The position numbers were made by a program, and so were the translations under genes. A DNA stretch of 64,000 nt from Lucinisca nassula. Its lineage: Eukaryota > Mollusca > Bivalvia > Lucinida > Lucinidae. Under the pieces are notes generated by a model. That model did not search any database. It worked only from the letters and a program-made list of their open reading frames with translations, and had not been told where the DNA came from. Below, piece after piece: positions 32,966-43,854 of the stretch. The stretch covers positions 65,349,396-65,413,395 of the forward strand of contig OY757026.1 in the NCBI GenBank assembly GCA_963580285.1. The letters are read 5' to 3'. The stretch's first letter is position 1. The number at the start of each line of letters is the position of its first letter.

Positions 32966-33207
32966 TGAAAAAAAAAAAACAAAAAAAAAAAAAAACATTA
33001 ATAGACATTTTAAAGAAATGTTGGGATGTAATACTCGTAAGCCTTTTCCACTCTCTAGGCTATTTCAGCAGAAGACAAAGTGTTTATATTTTTCTCTTTT
33101 TTTTTCCAGAAAACAGGATTTGGCATCCCATGCAAAATGTCTCTATAAGGGACTAATTACATGAAATGTCGAATCCTGTTTGATCGGAAATTAAAAAAAA
33201 AAATAAA
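32966..33207 (+). terminator. FKBP14 3' UTR and candidate poly(A) signals
   Basis: A-rich runs follow the stop. ATTAAA (33190-33195) and AATAAA (33202-33207) are candidate polyadenylation signals just before the FB1 element at 33209. Whether transcripts end here cannot be seen without RNA data. Confidence 0.4.
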
Positions 33208-33208
33208 T

Positions 33209-33486
33209 ATCACGATAACAAGTCCATGAAACGAAGACCCCTCTAAACCCCATTTTATATAGGGAAAAGTGGGGTGTAAGGGGGTAAACATTATCTGCCT
33301 TATTTTTGCTCCAAACCATAGATTGTGGGTACTCGTTAGAACCGCCTCATTGAGGCGGTTCTAACGTGCACCCACAATCTATGCCGAAAGCAGAAATTAG
33401 AAAGATGTTATCATTTTTATCTAATATATGTAACTTCTGACACCATGTTGGACGCCATTATTTCACACGGCCATGTTTTCCTAATG
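33209..33486. mobile_element. FB1 MITE after the FKBP14 stop
   Basis: Ends ATCACGATAACAAGTCCATG and GGCCATGTTTTCCTAATG; palindrome AACCGCCTCATTGAGGCGGT. It may be transcribed as 3' UTR if the signals at 33190-33207 are not used. Confidence 0.8.
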
Positions 33487-33923
33487 TAAAAATATCACCT
33501 ACTGAAAAACATACCCAGTATGCGGATCGTTAGAAATATGCAAATGAATTTGGGCATAAATTCAAATGAAGGGCATTGCATACATCTCCAAGTTTTCACA
33601 ATTTTTCAAACGGAATCTCTTGGAAAAGGGAAGAACTCACTCAACAGTGAAGATATTTTTGGAACGTGGTGGTTAGCTGAGACGAAAGCGTCGTGTATCT
33701 TGGGTCACTTTGGCGTCCAACTTGTATCGGCTTGTAGCTGGACAAAGCCTGTTGTCCTTAAAGCAGATAAGGGTAGAGTGGGAATGTTGTTATTTCTTCA
33801 GTTTCTACTCTTCCATTCATTTTCCTCTTTCTATCCTGTCCCTCACTTTCATCCCCTCTACTGTCTCGTCTCTCCCTTTCTCTGGGAGGCGACACAAAAT
33901 GACACATAAGGAATGACGTGTCG
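33487..33923. other. Unassigned sequence with a 129-codon ORF
   Basis: An ORF at 33520-33909 has no motif I recognise and a TC-rich 3' half. I do not call it a gene. Confidence 0.3.
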
Positions 33924-33927
33924 TTAA

Positions 33928-35709
33928 GGTTCCTCAATACAGTTACTTAGCTATATTTGAGGTACTGAAAAAATCATATTTGCAAATAATTACCCAAAAA
34001 GATTTTTCATCAGATGGTAGTCCATGTAAATGTAAGAATATGGAAGCCAAAGATTTTTATTCAAAAGTCAACATTTTAGTAATTTATTGCATTTTTCCTT
34101 GGTTTTGCAAAAAATGATATCTCATTCCACAGAACCACAATGTGTAAAATACTAGAAATGTGGCTCAAGGTTGCCTTTAGGTACTGCAACAGAGAAATTT
34201 CAAGTAAAATACCTAAATAGTACTGAAAATTAATGATTCCCAAAAATTAAAAAAAATTAATTATCTCACATGGTACTATTTTAAATTCAGTGTATGGTAG
34301 CCAAAAATGACCAGTTCTACCAATTTGGCAACAAGCTCATTGATTGGGTTGAGGTGTTGAAATCTCTTGCATTTAGCTTGTAAAATGATTGCCCTTCTTT
34401 GGTGCTTTCAGTTATTCATTTTATATATTTCAGTCATGCAATTTATAACAATTCATACAATCACTGCACCAAAGTTTCACTGTGTTACTGATTGTGTTTA
34501 CAGGATGGGTGATTTGATACTTGATAAATCAAAAACAAAAAATTGAAATTAAGAGCAGCCAACAGTCTAACCCCATGTTTGAACTGAAGGACTGAAAGCA
34601 GCCTGTTCAGCACCAGGAACTTTGTGCAACTGCAAATAACTGCAATGGTATAGAAATGATTTTTACCCATTGGTTTGTTACATCGGTTCACATGAGCCAC
34701 CATAAACAAATCAGTGATTTTTTGACAGGTGAACTTCTGGTTCACACAAAGGTTATATTTATCTAATCTATTAAATGAGCTGTTGTGTCACCTACTTACC
34801 AATGTGTAGGCTGGTTAAAACTCACAGAAGCCCAATGCATGTTATATGTTTTGATGAAAAAAGCATGAATTTTTTTTTTCAATGTGTTTACTTGAAGCTG
34901 GACCGACCAACACAATCAGGACAATGTTACACATAAAAAATAGTTCGGAAAATGAATGCATACTTTTCATAAAGTAACAAACAAATTATGTTAGAAAGTA
35001 CCTGAAATTAGTTGCAAGACAGTTTCAAATATGAATATTACGTTTTAAATAAAAACAATGGTGTACCATTGTTATTTTTGGTAAATTAGTTCCAAGGCGT
35101 ATGAATACAATTTTAGTTGGCAAGATGGATAGCTCCTCAATTTGACAGCTACAATAATTTATCAGTGATGACAGGCTTCCAAGATAGGCGATGTCATAAT
35201 GCTGTATGCAGGGAGAAGGCTACATAGCTGAATTTTCAAGGTATATTCATTGATGATGGGCAAAATTAAATGTGGAATGCATAAATGATGAGCATTCTGA
35301 GCATTCAGATTTACCGCAAAAAAAGATGGCGGCGCCCATGAAGAAAAACATGTCAAAGTTTTTTTTTCTGGTTTTCAATTAAGGTAGGCTTTTTGATAGA
35401 AAGCTTGGTCCTAGTCGCTAGTATTTGATGTGAACTATTGATCTGCAGCTGTTTTAGTAACTTGTAAAAAGGCTAGAAAGCAGTTTCATTTTTTTCCTGG
35501 TAAAAGTGAAAATACAGAATTGCATTTATTTTCAAAGGCACAGAGATGTAGCTATTACAATAAAGTACTTGCTGTAATAACCGTTGGTATCTCCAGACCT
35601 TTTTCTTCTAGGACAGGCACTTTAAAAGGAAATCAGGAGCATATTTTGGGGAAAAATAACATGCAAATCTCACACCTATATTTTTCTTGTGCAAATGTAT
35701 TGAGGAACC
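33928..35709. mobile_element. TTAA-flanked DNA element, non-autonomous
   Basis: TTAA (33924-33927) precedes GGTTCCTCAATACA, and TGTATTGAGGAACC precedes TTAA (35710-35713). The exact 14-bp terminal repeat and the TTAA duplication fit the piggyBac or Kolobok superfamilies. No ORF in its 1782 bp resembles a transposase. The interior is AT-rich and not seen elsewhere in the window. Confidence 0.8.
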
Positions 35710-35860
35710 TTAAACCCAACACAATTTATCAATTTCTTTTGGGGTGGTCACAACGAATAAGAAGACATTCTTTTTTAGTATTGGAGATACATGAATTGCC
35801 TTTCAAATGTATTGGTTCCCTTAACCCATTTAGTACCGGAAACCCCAAAACGGGTACCAG

Positions 35861-35934
35861 GGCAAACAGTGCAGGCCCAGATCAGACGCCGCAGAACGCG
35901 GCATCTGATCAGGGCCTCCACTGTTTGCGAAAAG
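35861..35934. repeat. Palindromic CAGATCAGACGCCG core
   Basis: GCAAACAGTGCAGGCCCAG / AGGGCCTCCACTGTTTGC hairpin with a GACGCCGCAGAACGCGGC tip. It lies within 35820-36050, which resembles other units with GGGTCAAAG ends. Confidence 0.75.
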
Positions 35935-36089
35935 TTTAGCCATTTTCCAGATAAATTTTGAAGAAAAAACAACCTGACACCCCTAAATTTTGAAATGGAC
36001 TCCTGCTATATATAAGGAGGAAGATTCCATTTGGTACTAAAAGGGTCAAAGTGATAGATATTTCCAAAGCAATCACGATAACCTATTCG

Positions 36090-36200
36090 TAGAATATATA
36101 GAGGATCTTTCACGATATGCCATTTCATATGGAATTTATGAAGCAAGCCTCAGGCGAGTTTAATAACTTTCATTTGAAATGTCGCGGGTGTAAGATTCTG
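36090..36200. repeat. Hairpin ATTTCATATGGAATTTATGA
   Basis: Same family as 28050-28330. Its 3' continuation (TGTTTATCATATAAC) resumes at 36439 after the inserted MITE. Confidence 0.7.
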
Positions 36201-36437
36201 GGTCCAGTTGTCCAGTTGTTCAAAATTAACGTCGTCGTTAGTTAACGTATCGTTAAAACTTTGATCATTTAATTTAGCAAATATGCTCGTATTTTTGCTG
36301 AAAAAAGGCGAGAAGCTTGCTGCTCGCATTTTTTTCAGCAAAAATACCAGAATTTTAGATATTGTACTTGCTAAAACAGTTAACAATATGACCCTTAACG
36401 AGCTCGTTAAGGTAACGATGCTTTGAACAAATGGACC
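36201..36437. mobile_element. 237-bp MITE with 3-bp duplication CTG
   Basis: GGTCCAGTTGTCCAGTTGTT and the reverse complement TTTGAACAAATGGACC are its ends. CTG at 36198-36200 and 36438-36440 is duplicated. Inner palindrome TTTTTGCTGAAAAAAGGCGA / TTTTTTTCAGCAAAAA. The 3-bp duplication suggests a Harbinger-type mobiliser. Confidence 0.75.
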
Positions 36438-36440
36438 CTG

Positions 36441-37404
36441 TTTATCATATAACAATTTCAAATAGGATGTTATTGCCGAAGAAGATCAGATGAACTTCAA
36501 TTGAAAACACCGAGTTGTCAAGTACTTCGTGATGACGTTACGCGCCAGTAACCACGAAACCAGCAGTTTGGCAATAAGACTTCACCCCGTCGCACCCTGA
36601 AGCTGTTTGCAACGAAAATCAAAGACGCGCCAAAAGCTTTGTCGCACCGTGTTGATCTTTCTATCATGTGCTTTGAGATGACTGACAACGTGGACGGAAC
36701 GATTAGTTTAGTCTAGTTTAATCATATTTTATTGCAACAACAAAGCAAATAGGTCGGGCCACAAGTTCTCACAACATTAGTTACGGCCCTCCGCATACAA
36801 GGCTGACACTAATACATGTAGAACATATGAACATGACTATTTGATAATCTTTATATATGAACAAGTAGGACACATTCAAGCAAACTACATAAAACGCAGA
36901 TTTATATCAGATAAATAAATCAACAACTTATAATAAATAAATTGCTAATTGCGGAACGATTGCATAGTTAGTTCTTCTCAGTTAAATGGCCGAAACTTGG
37001 CAGACAACTGACGTAATGTTAATACACGTAACATTTTTGTATGCAGCGCAAATCTGAAGAAAGCTCCGCCCCCACTTCCTGTGTGAAGGGGAATTTACAG
37101 TCGTTCAATATCCTGAATATGGATCATGGGTTCTTTGTACTTTGATAAACATGTCACTTTTGACGCAGATTCTTCTACGGCGTGTCATTGTGTTTTTACG
37201 TATTTACACATTAGTGAACCGACCACAGCTGTCGTATGCTAAACTGCTGGTTGCACGGTTGTGTATTTTACGCGTAGTCATACCATTCGTTATGACATGA
37301 CGATATCTACTAAATAACAGCGATGTTATATGATAAAAGACTCCCTTTTATGGATATAAGAAATGGCAATTTTGAGTTAAATTTATTGTTGTATTTTCCA
37401 TTTC
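36441..37404. other. Unassigned sequence
   Basis: No recognisable gene. The part 37245-37340 resembles 27400-27480 (TTACAGCGACGTTATATGAT-like), so it is part of a dispersed repeat. Confidence 0.35.
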
Positions 37405-37500
37405 CATACTGCAGACATAGATTGCCAGTGCTCGTTAAAACCGCCTCATTGAGGTGGTTTTAACGAGTACTGGCAATCTATGGCTTGGAGTAGACATATG
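37405..37500. mobile_element. FB1 palindrome, diverged
   Basis: ATAGATTGCCAGTGCTCGTT and its complement surround AAACCGCCTCATTGAGGTGG; the outer parts of the element are hard to define. Confidence 0.7.
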
Positions 37501-37780
37501 CAAAACAATGCTTAACGTGGAAAACTCAACTTGTTTCTATGCAAAGTGAGTTCTTCCATGGTGTTCATTATACGGACTCGTTGACGTAATAAAACCTCCA
37601 TTTATTGCAAGGTTACGTGTAGTAGCCTGAAATATTAAATGAAGCATATAATCAAAATTCTTTCCACCTGTGACGTCTTTATAGTTATTTTAAACATATT
37701 GCATACACCATTTTCATGTGGGTTATGAATGAATTCAATTAAAGTTGTTGCAAATATCAGGATGTGTTTTTAGAATCATT

Positions 37781-37923
37781 AGCAGGCACGTGACGTAATT
37801 ATAACGTCACAACAACCCCGGGACAACGTCATGGCGTTTATGCAACGTCACATCTACGTCGGTTCAACGGCATGACGCTGCACCAACGTTGAGTTGACGT
37901 TGTCCTAGCGACGTGTGCCTGCT
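37781..37923. mobile_element. Short MITE rich in ACGTCA-type motifs
   Basis: AGCAGGCACGTGACGT and GACGTGTGCCTGCT are terminal inverted repeats. Between them TGACGT, ACGTCA, AACGTC and GACGTT occur repeatedly on both strands. Confidence 0.7.
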
Positions 37924-38155
37924 GAGATAATGCTTGATTGCTAGAATTTATACATCACTTTTCTGTTTTTGCAGGTTTATTATGATATTTATAAAATAAA
38001 GTCTATCATCTATATACTGTGTTAAAATGAATGTGTGAAATCGTATGTCTGACATGTGTATGCCTAATGTGAGTTTCTGGGCAGCTCATTGTCTGAGCAG
38101 TCTGTGTGGACGAGAGTTTTCACTATTACATATTCCGCAAATGTCGTTTCAACCC

Positions 38156-38345
38156 GTATCCTGCTGAACATGATAATCCCTACCTTTGAAAACAGTGTAG
38201 ATCCTACCAGATGGCAACCAGTGTGAATCCTGATCAGATGGCTTCCATCTGATCAAGATCTATACTGTTTGCCCATCAGCTGGTCAATTTGAATGAGAAA
38301 CGGATCACGGTGACAAAATGAATTTATTCAGCAGGCCAATAGTTA
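38156..38345. mobile_element. Diverged FB2 MITE
   Basis: It keeps ATCCTGCTGAACATGATAAT at the left, the CAGATGGCTTCCATCTGATC hairpin and ATTTATTCAGCAGG at the right. Confidence 0.65.
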
Positions 38346-38481
38346 AGCCATGTATTGAATTAACTAGTAATCGAACAGTACATCGTTGCGGCATACTATA
38401 ATATATACTAGCGGAAAAAAGAAACTGTGCATGTATAAAAAAATAAATTTTCTATAATTCTTATCTAAAATCCATTTATGC

Positions 38482-38959
38482 TTAAAACTTTACACAAACA
38501 TTATGTGTATACCCCTTAACAATATTGACTGGTAAATAAGGTCCTTGTACGTGCATTTCGTTGTCCTTGTGCAAGTGCAAGATTAAGCATATTCGTCGCT
38601 GTAGGACTGGGCGGATTGCTGGACACCGAAGGCGAATGTTCCGTTCACGCAAGCGGTTTCTTACGGATCTTGGACTAATGTTCCTCAAGCCAGGAATGTT
38701 TCTAGCCGTCAAAACAGCAGTTTGAAATCGGTTACGAAGATGCGTCACATGGATGTAAGTGTCTTGACGTATTTGACGTCACACGTGGAGGTCCCGATCT
38801 GCGATGGTCCCTGGTGTTACCAGATTGCTGATTACATCTCCATAAAGCAGAAATCGTGTTCCTATACACGCCAAACCGTCTGCTAACCTCATTTTGGGAT
38901 ACACCAGCCCGAATCATGTCAACCGCTTGGTTGTGCTGTGCTTCGTTGAGTCTAGGCAT
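38482..38959 (-). pseudogene. Tc1-like transposase remnant
   Basis: The start MPRLNEAQHNQAVDMIRAGV and the helix-turn-helix SQNEVSRRFGVYRNTISALW are typical of Tc1 family N-termini. A second piece (THLRNRFQTA, then RSVRNRLRERN) is in another frame, so there is a frameshift near 38740. The DDE catalytic domain is missing. Confidence 0.88.
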
Positions 38960-39389
38960 TGCTTATACGTCGGTCGGTGTGTGCTCGGAGGGGGATGTGT
39001 TGTGTTTGCCGGGTCTTATCCATCATCCGTTTCGGTTTCAAAACTTTGGGGTTTAGACACACTGATGAAGATTAAATATCAGAAAGGCCTCTGTGTCACT
39101 AAATTTGGTATAGTTACGCATTAATTACCAGCACATTCAGGAGGAATAAAGTTGTTTTTTCTGTTTCTCTTGGATAAAACGGTTTTACACAAGTCAAAAA
39201 GATTGTCATGACGTTCACAATTTAATTGCTAGCCACGAATGTGCTTAATCCTTCACTTGCACAAGAACAACGAAATACACGTGCAAGGACCTTATTTACC
39301 AATCAATATTGTTAAGGAGTATACACATCATGTTTGTGTAAAGTTTCAAGTATAAATGAATTTTAGAATTATAGAAAATGTATTTTTAT

Positions 39390-40508
39390 GCCCCCGGAAT
39401 CTAAGAGATTCGGGGGCATATAGTTTTTGGTCTGTCTGTCTGTTTGTCTGTCTACAAAAACCTTAACATTGGGCATAACTTTTGAATGGTAATAGATAGA
39501 GCTTTCATATTTCACATGTGTATACCTTATCTCAAGACCTTTCCAGTGGTACCATAATTTTTGATCTCGTGACCTTGAACTTGACCTTTGACCTATTTTT
39601 TTTCAACTTTTTTTTGTCCGTTTGTCTGTTTGTCTGTCTACAAAAACCTTAACATTGGGCATAACTTTTGAATGGTAATAGATAGAGCTTTCATATTTCA
39701 CATGTGTATACCTAATCACAAGACCTTTCCAGTGGTACCATAATTTTTGATCTCGTGACCTTGAACTTGACCTTTGACCTATTTTTTTTTCAAAATTTTT
39801 AAAAACATTGGCCATAACTTTCGATTGGTAAGTGATAGGGCTTTCATATTTCATATGTGCATTCATTGTCACAAGACCTTTCTAGTGGTACCATAATTTT
39901 TGACCTTGTACCTTGACCGTGATGTTTGACCTACTTTTTAAAAACTTTAACATTGGCCATAACTTTCGATTGGTAAGTGGTAGGGCTTTCATATTTCACA
40001 TGTGCACTCCTTGTCACAAGACCTTTCTAGTGGTACCATAATTTTTGACCTCGTGACCTTGACCTTGACGTTTGACCTACTTTTATAAACTTTAACATTG
40101 GCCATAACTTTCGATTGGTAAGTAGTAGGGCTTTCATATTTCACACGTGCACTCCTTGTCACAAGACCTTTCTAGTGGTACCATAATTTTTGTCCATCCA
40201 GACACCCCCCCTCAAGGTCAAGGGCACTGTGGCTATTTTTAGAAAAACTTTGTCATCGCTCTAGCGCCAACATTTCTTTACTGATTTCAATATAACTTCA
40301 CACAAATGTTCCTTATGACAATATCTCGAGCGAGTTCGACTTTCAAGGTCATGACCTCAAGGTCAAGGTCACTGTGGCTATTTTGAGAAAAACTTTGTCA
40401 TCGCTCTAGTGCCTACATTCCTTGGCCATACCTTTTGATTGCTTAGTGATACTGCTTTCTTATTTAACATGCGCTGTCCGGGGGCATCAGTGTTTCACAA
40501 ACACATCT
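39390..40508. mobile_element. Tandem-repeat element with CCCCCGGAATCT hairpin end
   Basis: It starts with the hairpin GCCCCCGGAATCT / AGATTCGGGGGC and then has about five repeats of ACATTGGSCATAACTTTYGA and CAAGACCTTTCYAGTGGTAC. It sits inside the Tc1-like right arm. Its hairpin terminus and internal repeats resemble 10412-10742 and 55834-57707. Confidence 0.7.
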
Positions 40509-40677
40509 TGTTTATCCATGCAAAGTTTCTTTTTTCCGCTAGTATACTTTTGAAATGAGTCGCACCAAGGAAAATGTTCCATAAGACTGTATGCGCACTG
40601 CAAAGACTAAGATCAGCCTGTGAGTTTGTGCAGTTTGACCAAATTCTTCCCTTAGGTCTTTCTGTCTTCAAGGTGTG

Positions 40678-41285
40678 CAGTGAAACTTCTATAACTCGAA
40701 TACCTTGGTGGTGGCGCTGAATATTTGTTCGAGATATGGGTAATTTGAACTACCGATGATTTATCATAGCGCGAGGGGAAGACCTAGGGATAGGTTTCGA
40801 ACTTCTGTAAAATAAAGGGGCGAGGCGATTCTAATGAGTGGACACAACATACCTTTGCTGGCCTCGGTAGCTCAGTCGGATGCGAGTCTGACTTGTGATC
40901 AAGAGGATGCGGGTTCGATACCTGCCGGGGTCGGCAACATTCTTTCGTGGAGATTGATCATGAAATCTTTTCTATGGCCATTCTCTCCCTTCCGCTGATT
41001 CAAGAAGGGCAGGTGTCAGTTTGTGGCGGAAGAATGTGCACTGTACTGGTTAACCGCTTACGTATTAGCCTGCCCAGGAAAAGTGTGGATATGTACACTG
41101 ACCGGCTCAAAAATGACCTTAAAGTGTTGACCGGGCCGTTAAACTCCAATACAAACAAACAAACAAACAGCATACCTTTGCAAGACAAACTCCAGAAATA
41201 TCTTAAATGTACGAAATTTTCAGAACGAGTTCGCATTAGCCATGGTAAACGAGCCATCCATGTTTCCGTTATTGAAGTGACACTG
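40678..41285. mobile_element. Tc1/mariner-type MITE carrying a SINE-B
   Basis: Same family as 31194-31541 (CAGTGAAACTTCTATAACTC ... GTTATTGAAGTGACACTG). It is split by the SINE-B at 40859-41170. Confidence 0.78.
40859..41170 (+). mobile_element. SINE-B copy, intact, with duplication
   Basis: The tRNA-like head has TAGCTCAGTCGG (A box) and GGGTTCGATACC (B box). The body contains TTCCGCTGATTCAAGAAGGG, and the tail is TTGACCGGGCCGTTAAACTC plus (CAAA)n. CATACCTTTG precedes it (40848-40857) and follows it (41171-41180). It is the reference copy for this family here. Confidence 0.92.
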
Positions 41286-41440
41286 TAGGTATGATAATAA
41301 TGTGTTTAAACATTTTTGCACCCACCAGTGTATATTTTCGTATGCTAATGACTGCCATAAAGATATATTTATTAACACATGTTTGTGTTGTTTATTTAGT
41401 TTACCCGGAAATATCTGCAGGTAAGAATGGTGACAGTTTT

Positions 41441-41619
41441 TAGCTCACCAGAGCCGAAGGCTCCGGGTGAGCTTATGGGATAGGCAGCTGTCCGTCGTCG
41501 TCTGCGCCTTCGCCCGTCAACACTTTCAAACGACATCTCTGAAACCACTGGGCCGACTGGGCCAAAATTCAAATATAGCATCGTTGATCTGGTGGATTGA
41601 AAGTTAATGTTTTTGTGTG

Positions 41620-41672
<53 letters not shown>

Positions 41673-41690
41673 TTTTTTTTGCTAAATTCG
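41441..41690 (-). mobile_element. Helitron-like 3' terminus with microsatellite
   Basis: On the minus strand it ends in the hairpin GCTCACCCGGAGCC / GGCTCTGGTGAGC followed by CTAAAA, as in the pearl-like elements. (GT)n and poly-T follow at 41612-41680. Confidence 0.55.
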
Positions 41691-41896
41691 GCTCATTAGT
41701 TTGGTTTCTATAGGACAATTGACGTGACGTCACTTCCGCTGAGGTCCGCCATTTTCGGAGGTGTAAACAAAGGTATTCTGCTATATGACCTTAACAAATG
41801 TGCACAAGAAATATTTTAAATCAGTCCCATACCTCCGACAAAGACTTACTCCATATTATTGTTTCGTATATTTCCCTTTTATTTCTGATGATTGTC

Positions 41897-42140
41897 TTGT
41901 TTGTTTGTTTGATTTGAGGTTTAACGTCCCCGTCAACTCTGTAAAGGTCATTTTGGAGACGTTGCTTCCAATTTTGTGGGACTTTGACCCGACATTGAGA
42001 TGAAATGACATTTCAAGCCCTGTCGCCCGATGAAACCAATATGGTTTACCAGTACTAGTGTGTGGGCCGGATTCAGCTCTGCGTGGAAGCATAATGCAGC
42101 CCATTTATTTCTTCAAGCTCCTATGGGCGGGGGCCGTTTG
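41897..42140 (-). mobile_element. SINE-C copy with 10-bp duplication
   Basis: GATGATTGTC occurs at 41887-41896 and 42141-42150. The copy has an internal deletion (about 55 bp) and belongs to the CTAGTACTGG subfamily. Confidence 0.9.
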
Positions 42141-42169
42141 GATGATTGTCTATAAATTAATCAGACATA

Positions 42170-42800
42170 TTCTGCTTTAAAAACTGTTTAAAAATGGTCA
42201 AATTTTAGCGATAAAAACCGAAGCTTTCAACTCCACCAAATGAGAAAAATGACGGGAAAGAACGCCGTTCTTTGTTTCTTTTTACTGAAGAGTTCCCTGC
42301 CGACTGTTCTTATGGCAACTTTCCATAGACATATAATTGGGAAAATTGAAGAATGACATTATCTGCCAAGCCTTCGCAGATATTTTGAAATAACATTCAT
42401 AGAAATGTTAGGCCTACTGCTCATTTTAATTGGTTGCCATGGCAACCAAAATTCAAAACATAGAAAAATACTTAAAAAAATCCTCTCCTCAGAAACCATA
42501 GGCTGTATGAGGCTGAGACTTTACATATTTGCCTCAATAGATTTTGTGTGTTGTGTTTTTTTTATGGAATTCTGCTCTTTAGTTTGGTTGCCATAGCAAT
42601 TTACAGTTTCCATTGACTTGTAAATGGAAGAATTGAAAAATGGCCTTTACTGCCAAGCCTTTGCAGATATTTTCACAAAACTTTCATAGAAATACTCTTA
42701 ATGCAGTCATCTATCTGCCATAGGATTTAGTCAAACTGCTGACTTTTATTGGTTACCATGGAAACCAAAATGCCAAAAATAGAAAAAAAAATACTTAAAA
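42170..42800. repeat. Diverged tandem units with X-box palindromes
   Basis: Units share TTTCATAGAAATRYT and GGTTRCCATGGMAACCAAAAT. The sequence GTTGCCATGGCAAC at 42433-42446 is a perfect palindrome of the RFX X-box type. Confidence 0.55.
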
Positions 42801-43044
42801 AATCATCTGATTAATTTGCAGGAATAAATTGCATCAAGTATTTTGATTGGTAGATAGACAGAAACGGGCGTGGTAAAAGTAATTTATTCAGTAGGACAAG
42901 GGATAAATATGACAAGACAGTACCAGATGAAGTTAAAACGACACTCATAAATCAGGGTTGACAAATCAACACTATTCTGACGTAGAAAACAGACGGTCAA
43001 ACCCTGGACATAGAACATCGCGCTATCTCTGAAACATTTTTACC

Positions 43045-43255
43045 CTTATCCTGTTGAATAAAAAAAAATGGATCCAAATCAGATGTCTTATTCAGAAACC
43101 ATCTGAGCAGGATATACACTGTTCACCATGCAGTTTAAAATGGAATGAATACAATCATTTATATAAAATGTATAATACATTTTATAAAGCGATTTAATTG
43201 GCTGATTTTCAGAAATGGGCGTGAAAAAATTAATTTATTCAGTATTATGTTAAGA
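43045..43255. mobile_element. FB2 MITE, diverged
   Basis: TACCCTTATCCTGTTGAAT at the left, a CAGAAACCATCTGAGC hairpin remnant, and AATTTATTCAGTATTATGTT at the right. A related right end stands alone at 42800-42905. Confidence 0.6.
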
Positions 43256-43272
43256 CAACGCCATACAGAAAA

Positions 43273-43552
43273 CATCACAAAAACATGCCTATATAATTAT
43301 GACCCCCATAAACCCCACTTTTATATAGTAAAATTGGGGTTTACAGGGGTTTACATTATTGTTTTATTATTTCTGCTCAAAAACATAGCTTGCGGGTACT
43401 CTTTAGAACCGCCTCGTCGAGGCGGTTCTAACGAGTACCACAATCTATGTTTTGAGCTGAATTGTGAATAATATGATTTTTTTTATCTGAAATTCTTCAT
43501 TTTTGGTGGTAAAATTTTACCAATATATTTTAATAGGCGCGTTTTTGTAATG
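43273..43552. mobile_element. FB1 MITE
   Basis: Ends CATCACAAAAACATGCCTAT and ATAGGCGCGTTTTTGTAATG; centre AACCGCCTCGTCGAGGCGGT. Confidence 0.87.
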
Positions 43553-43639
43553 GGTAAAACTGATCAATTATCAGGGCTGACTTCTTTATACTCCTGGATA
43601 TTCCCAGACCAAACTCAGGACATAGAACAACGAGCTATC

Positions 43640-43845
43640 TTAACCCTTGACCTGCTGAATATTTATATATGCCACACCCACTACCGATTATCAACCAATC
43701 AGATTACTTGATGCAAATTATTGCAACAAATTCACAATCTGAACGGCAAACAATGTAGATCATCTTGATCAGATGCCATCTGATCTGGATCTTCATTCTT
43801 TGGAAAATAAGGCATATCCGAGCTCAGCAGGACAAGGGTTAAACG
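43640..43845. mobile_element. FB2 MITE
   Basis: TTAACCCTTGACCTGCTGAA and CAGCAGGACAAGGGTTAA are clear inverted termini. Confidence 0.8.
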
Positions 43846-43854
43846 TTTTTACCT

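Larger units (their letters stand above)
38408..40542 (-). mobile_element. Tc1-like transposon with nested element
   Basis: CTAGCGGAAAAAAGAAAC at the left and its reverse complement at 40525-40542 are the ends, each flanked by TA. Long inverted arms (38408-38590 and 39240-39395) surround a transposase remnant. The right arm is split by the element at 39390-40508. Confidence 0.8.

Noticed and set aside
33520..33909. 129-residue ORF downstream of FKBP14
   Set aside because: No recognisable domain, low-complexity second half, and a start within unassigned sequence. Without transcripts I do not call it.
38482..38959. Functional Tc1 transposase
   Set aside because: Frameshifted, and the catalytic DDE domain is absent.
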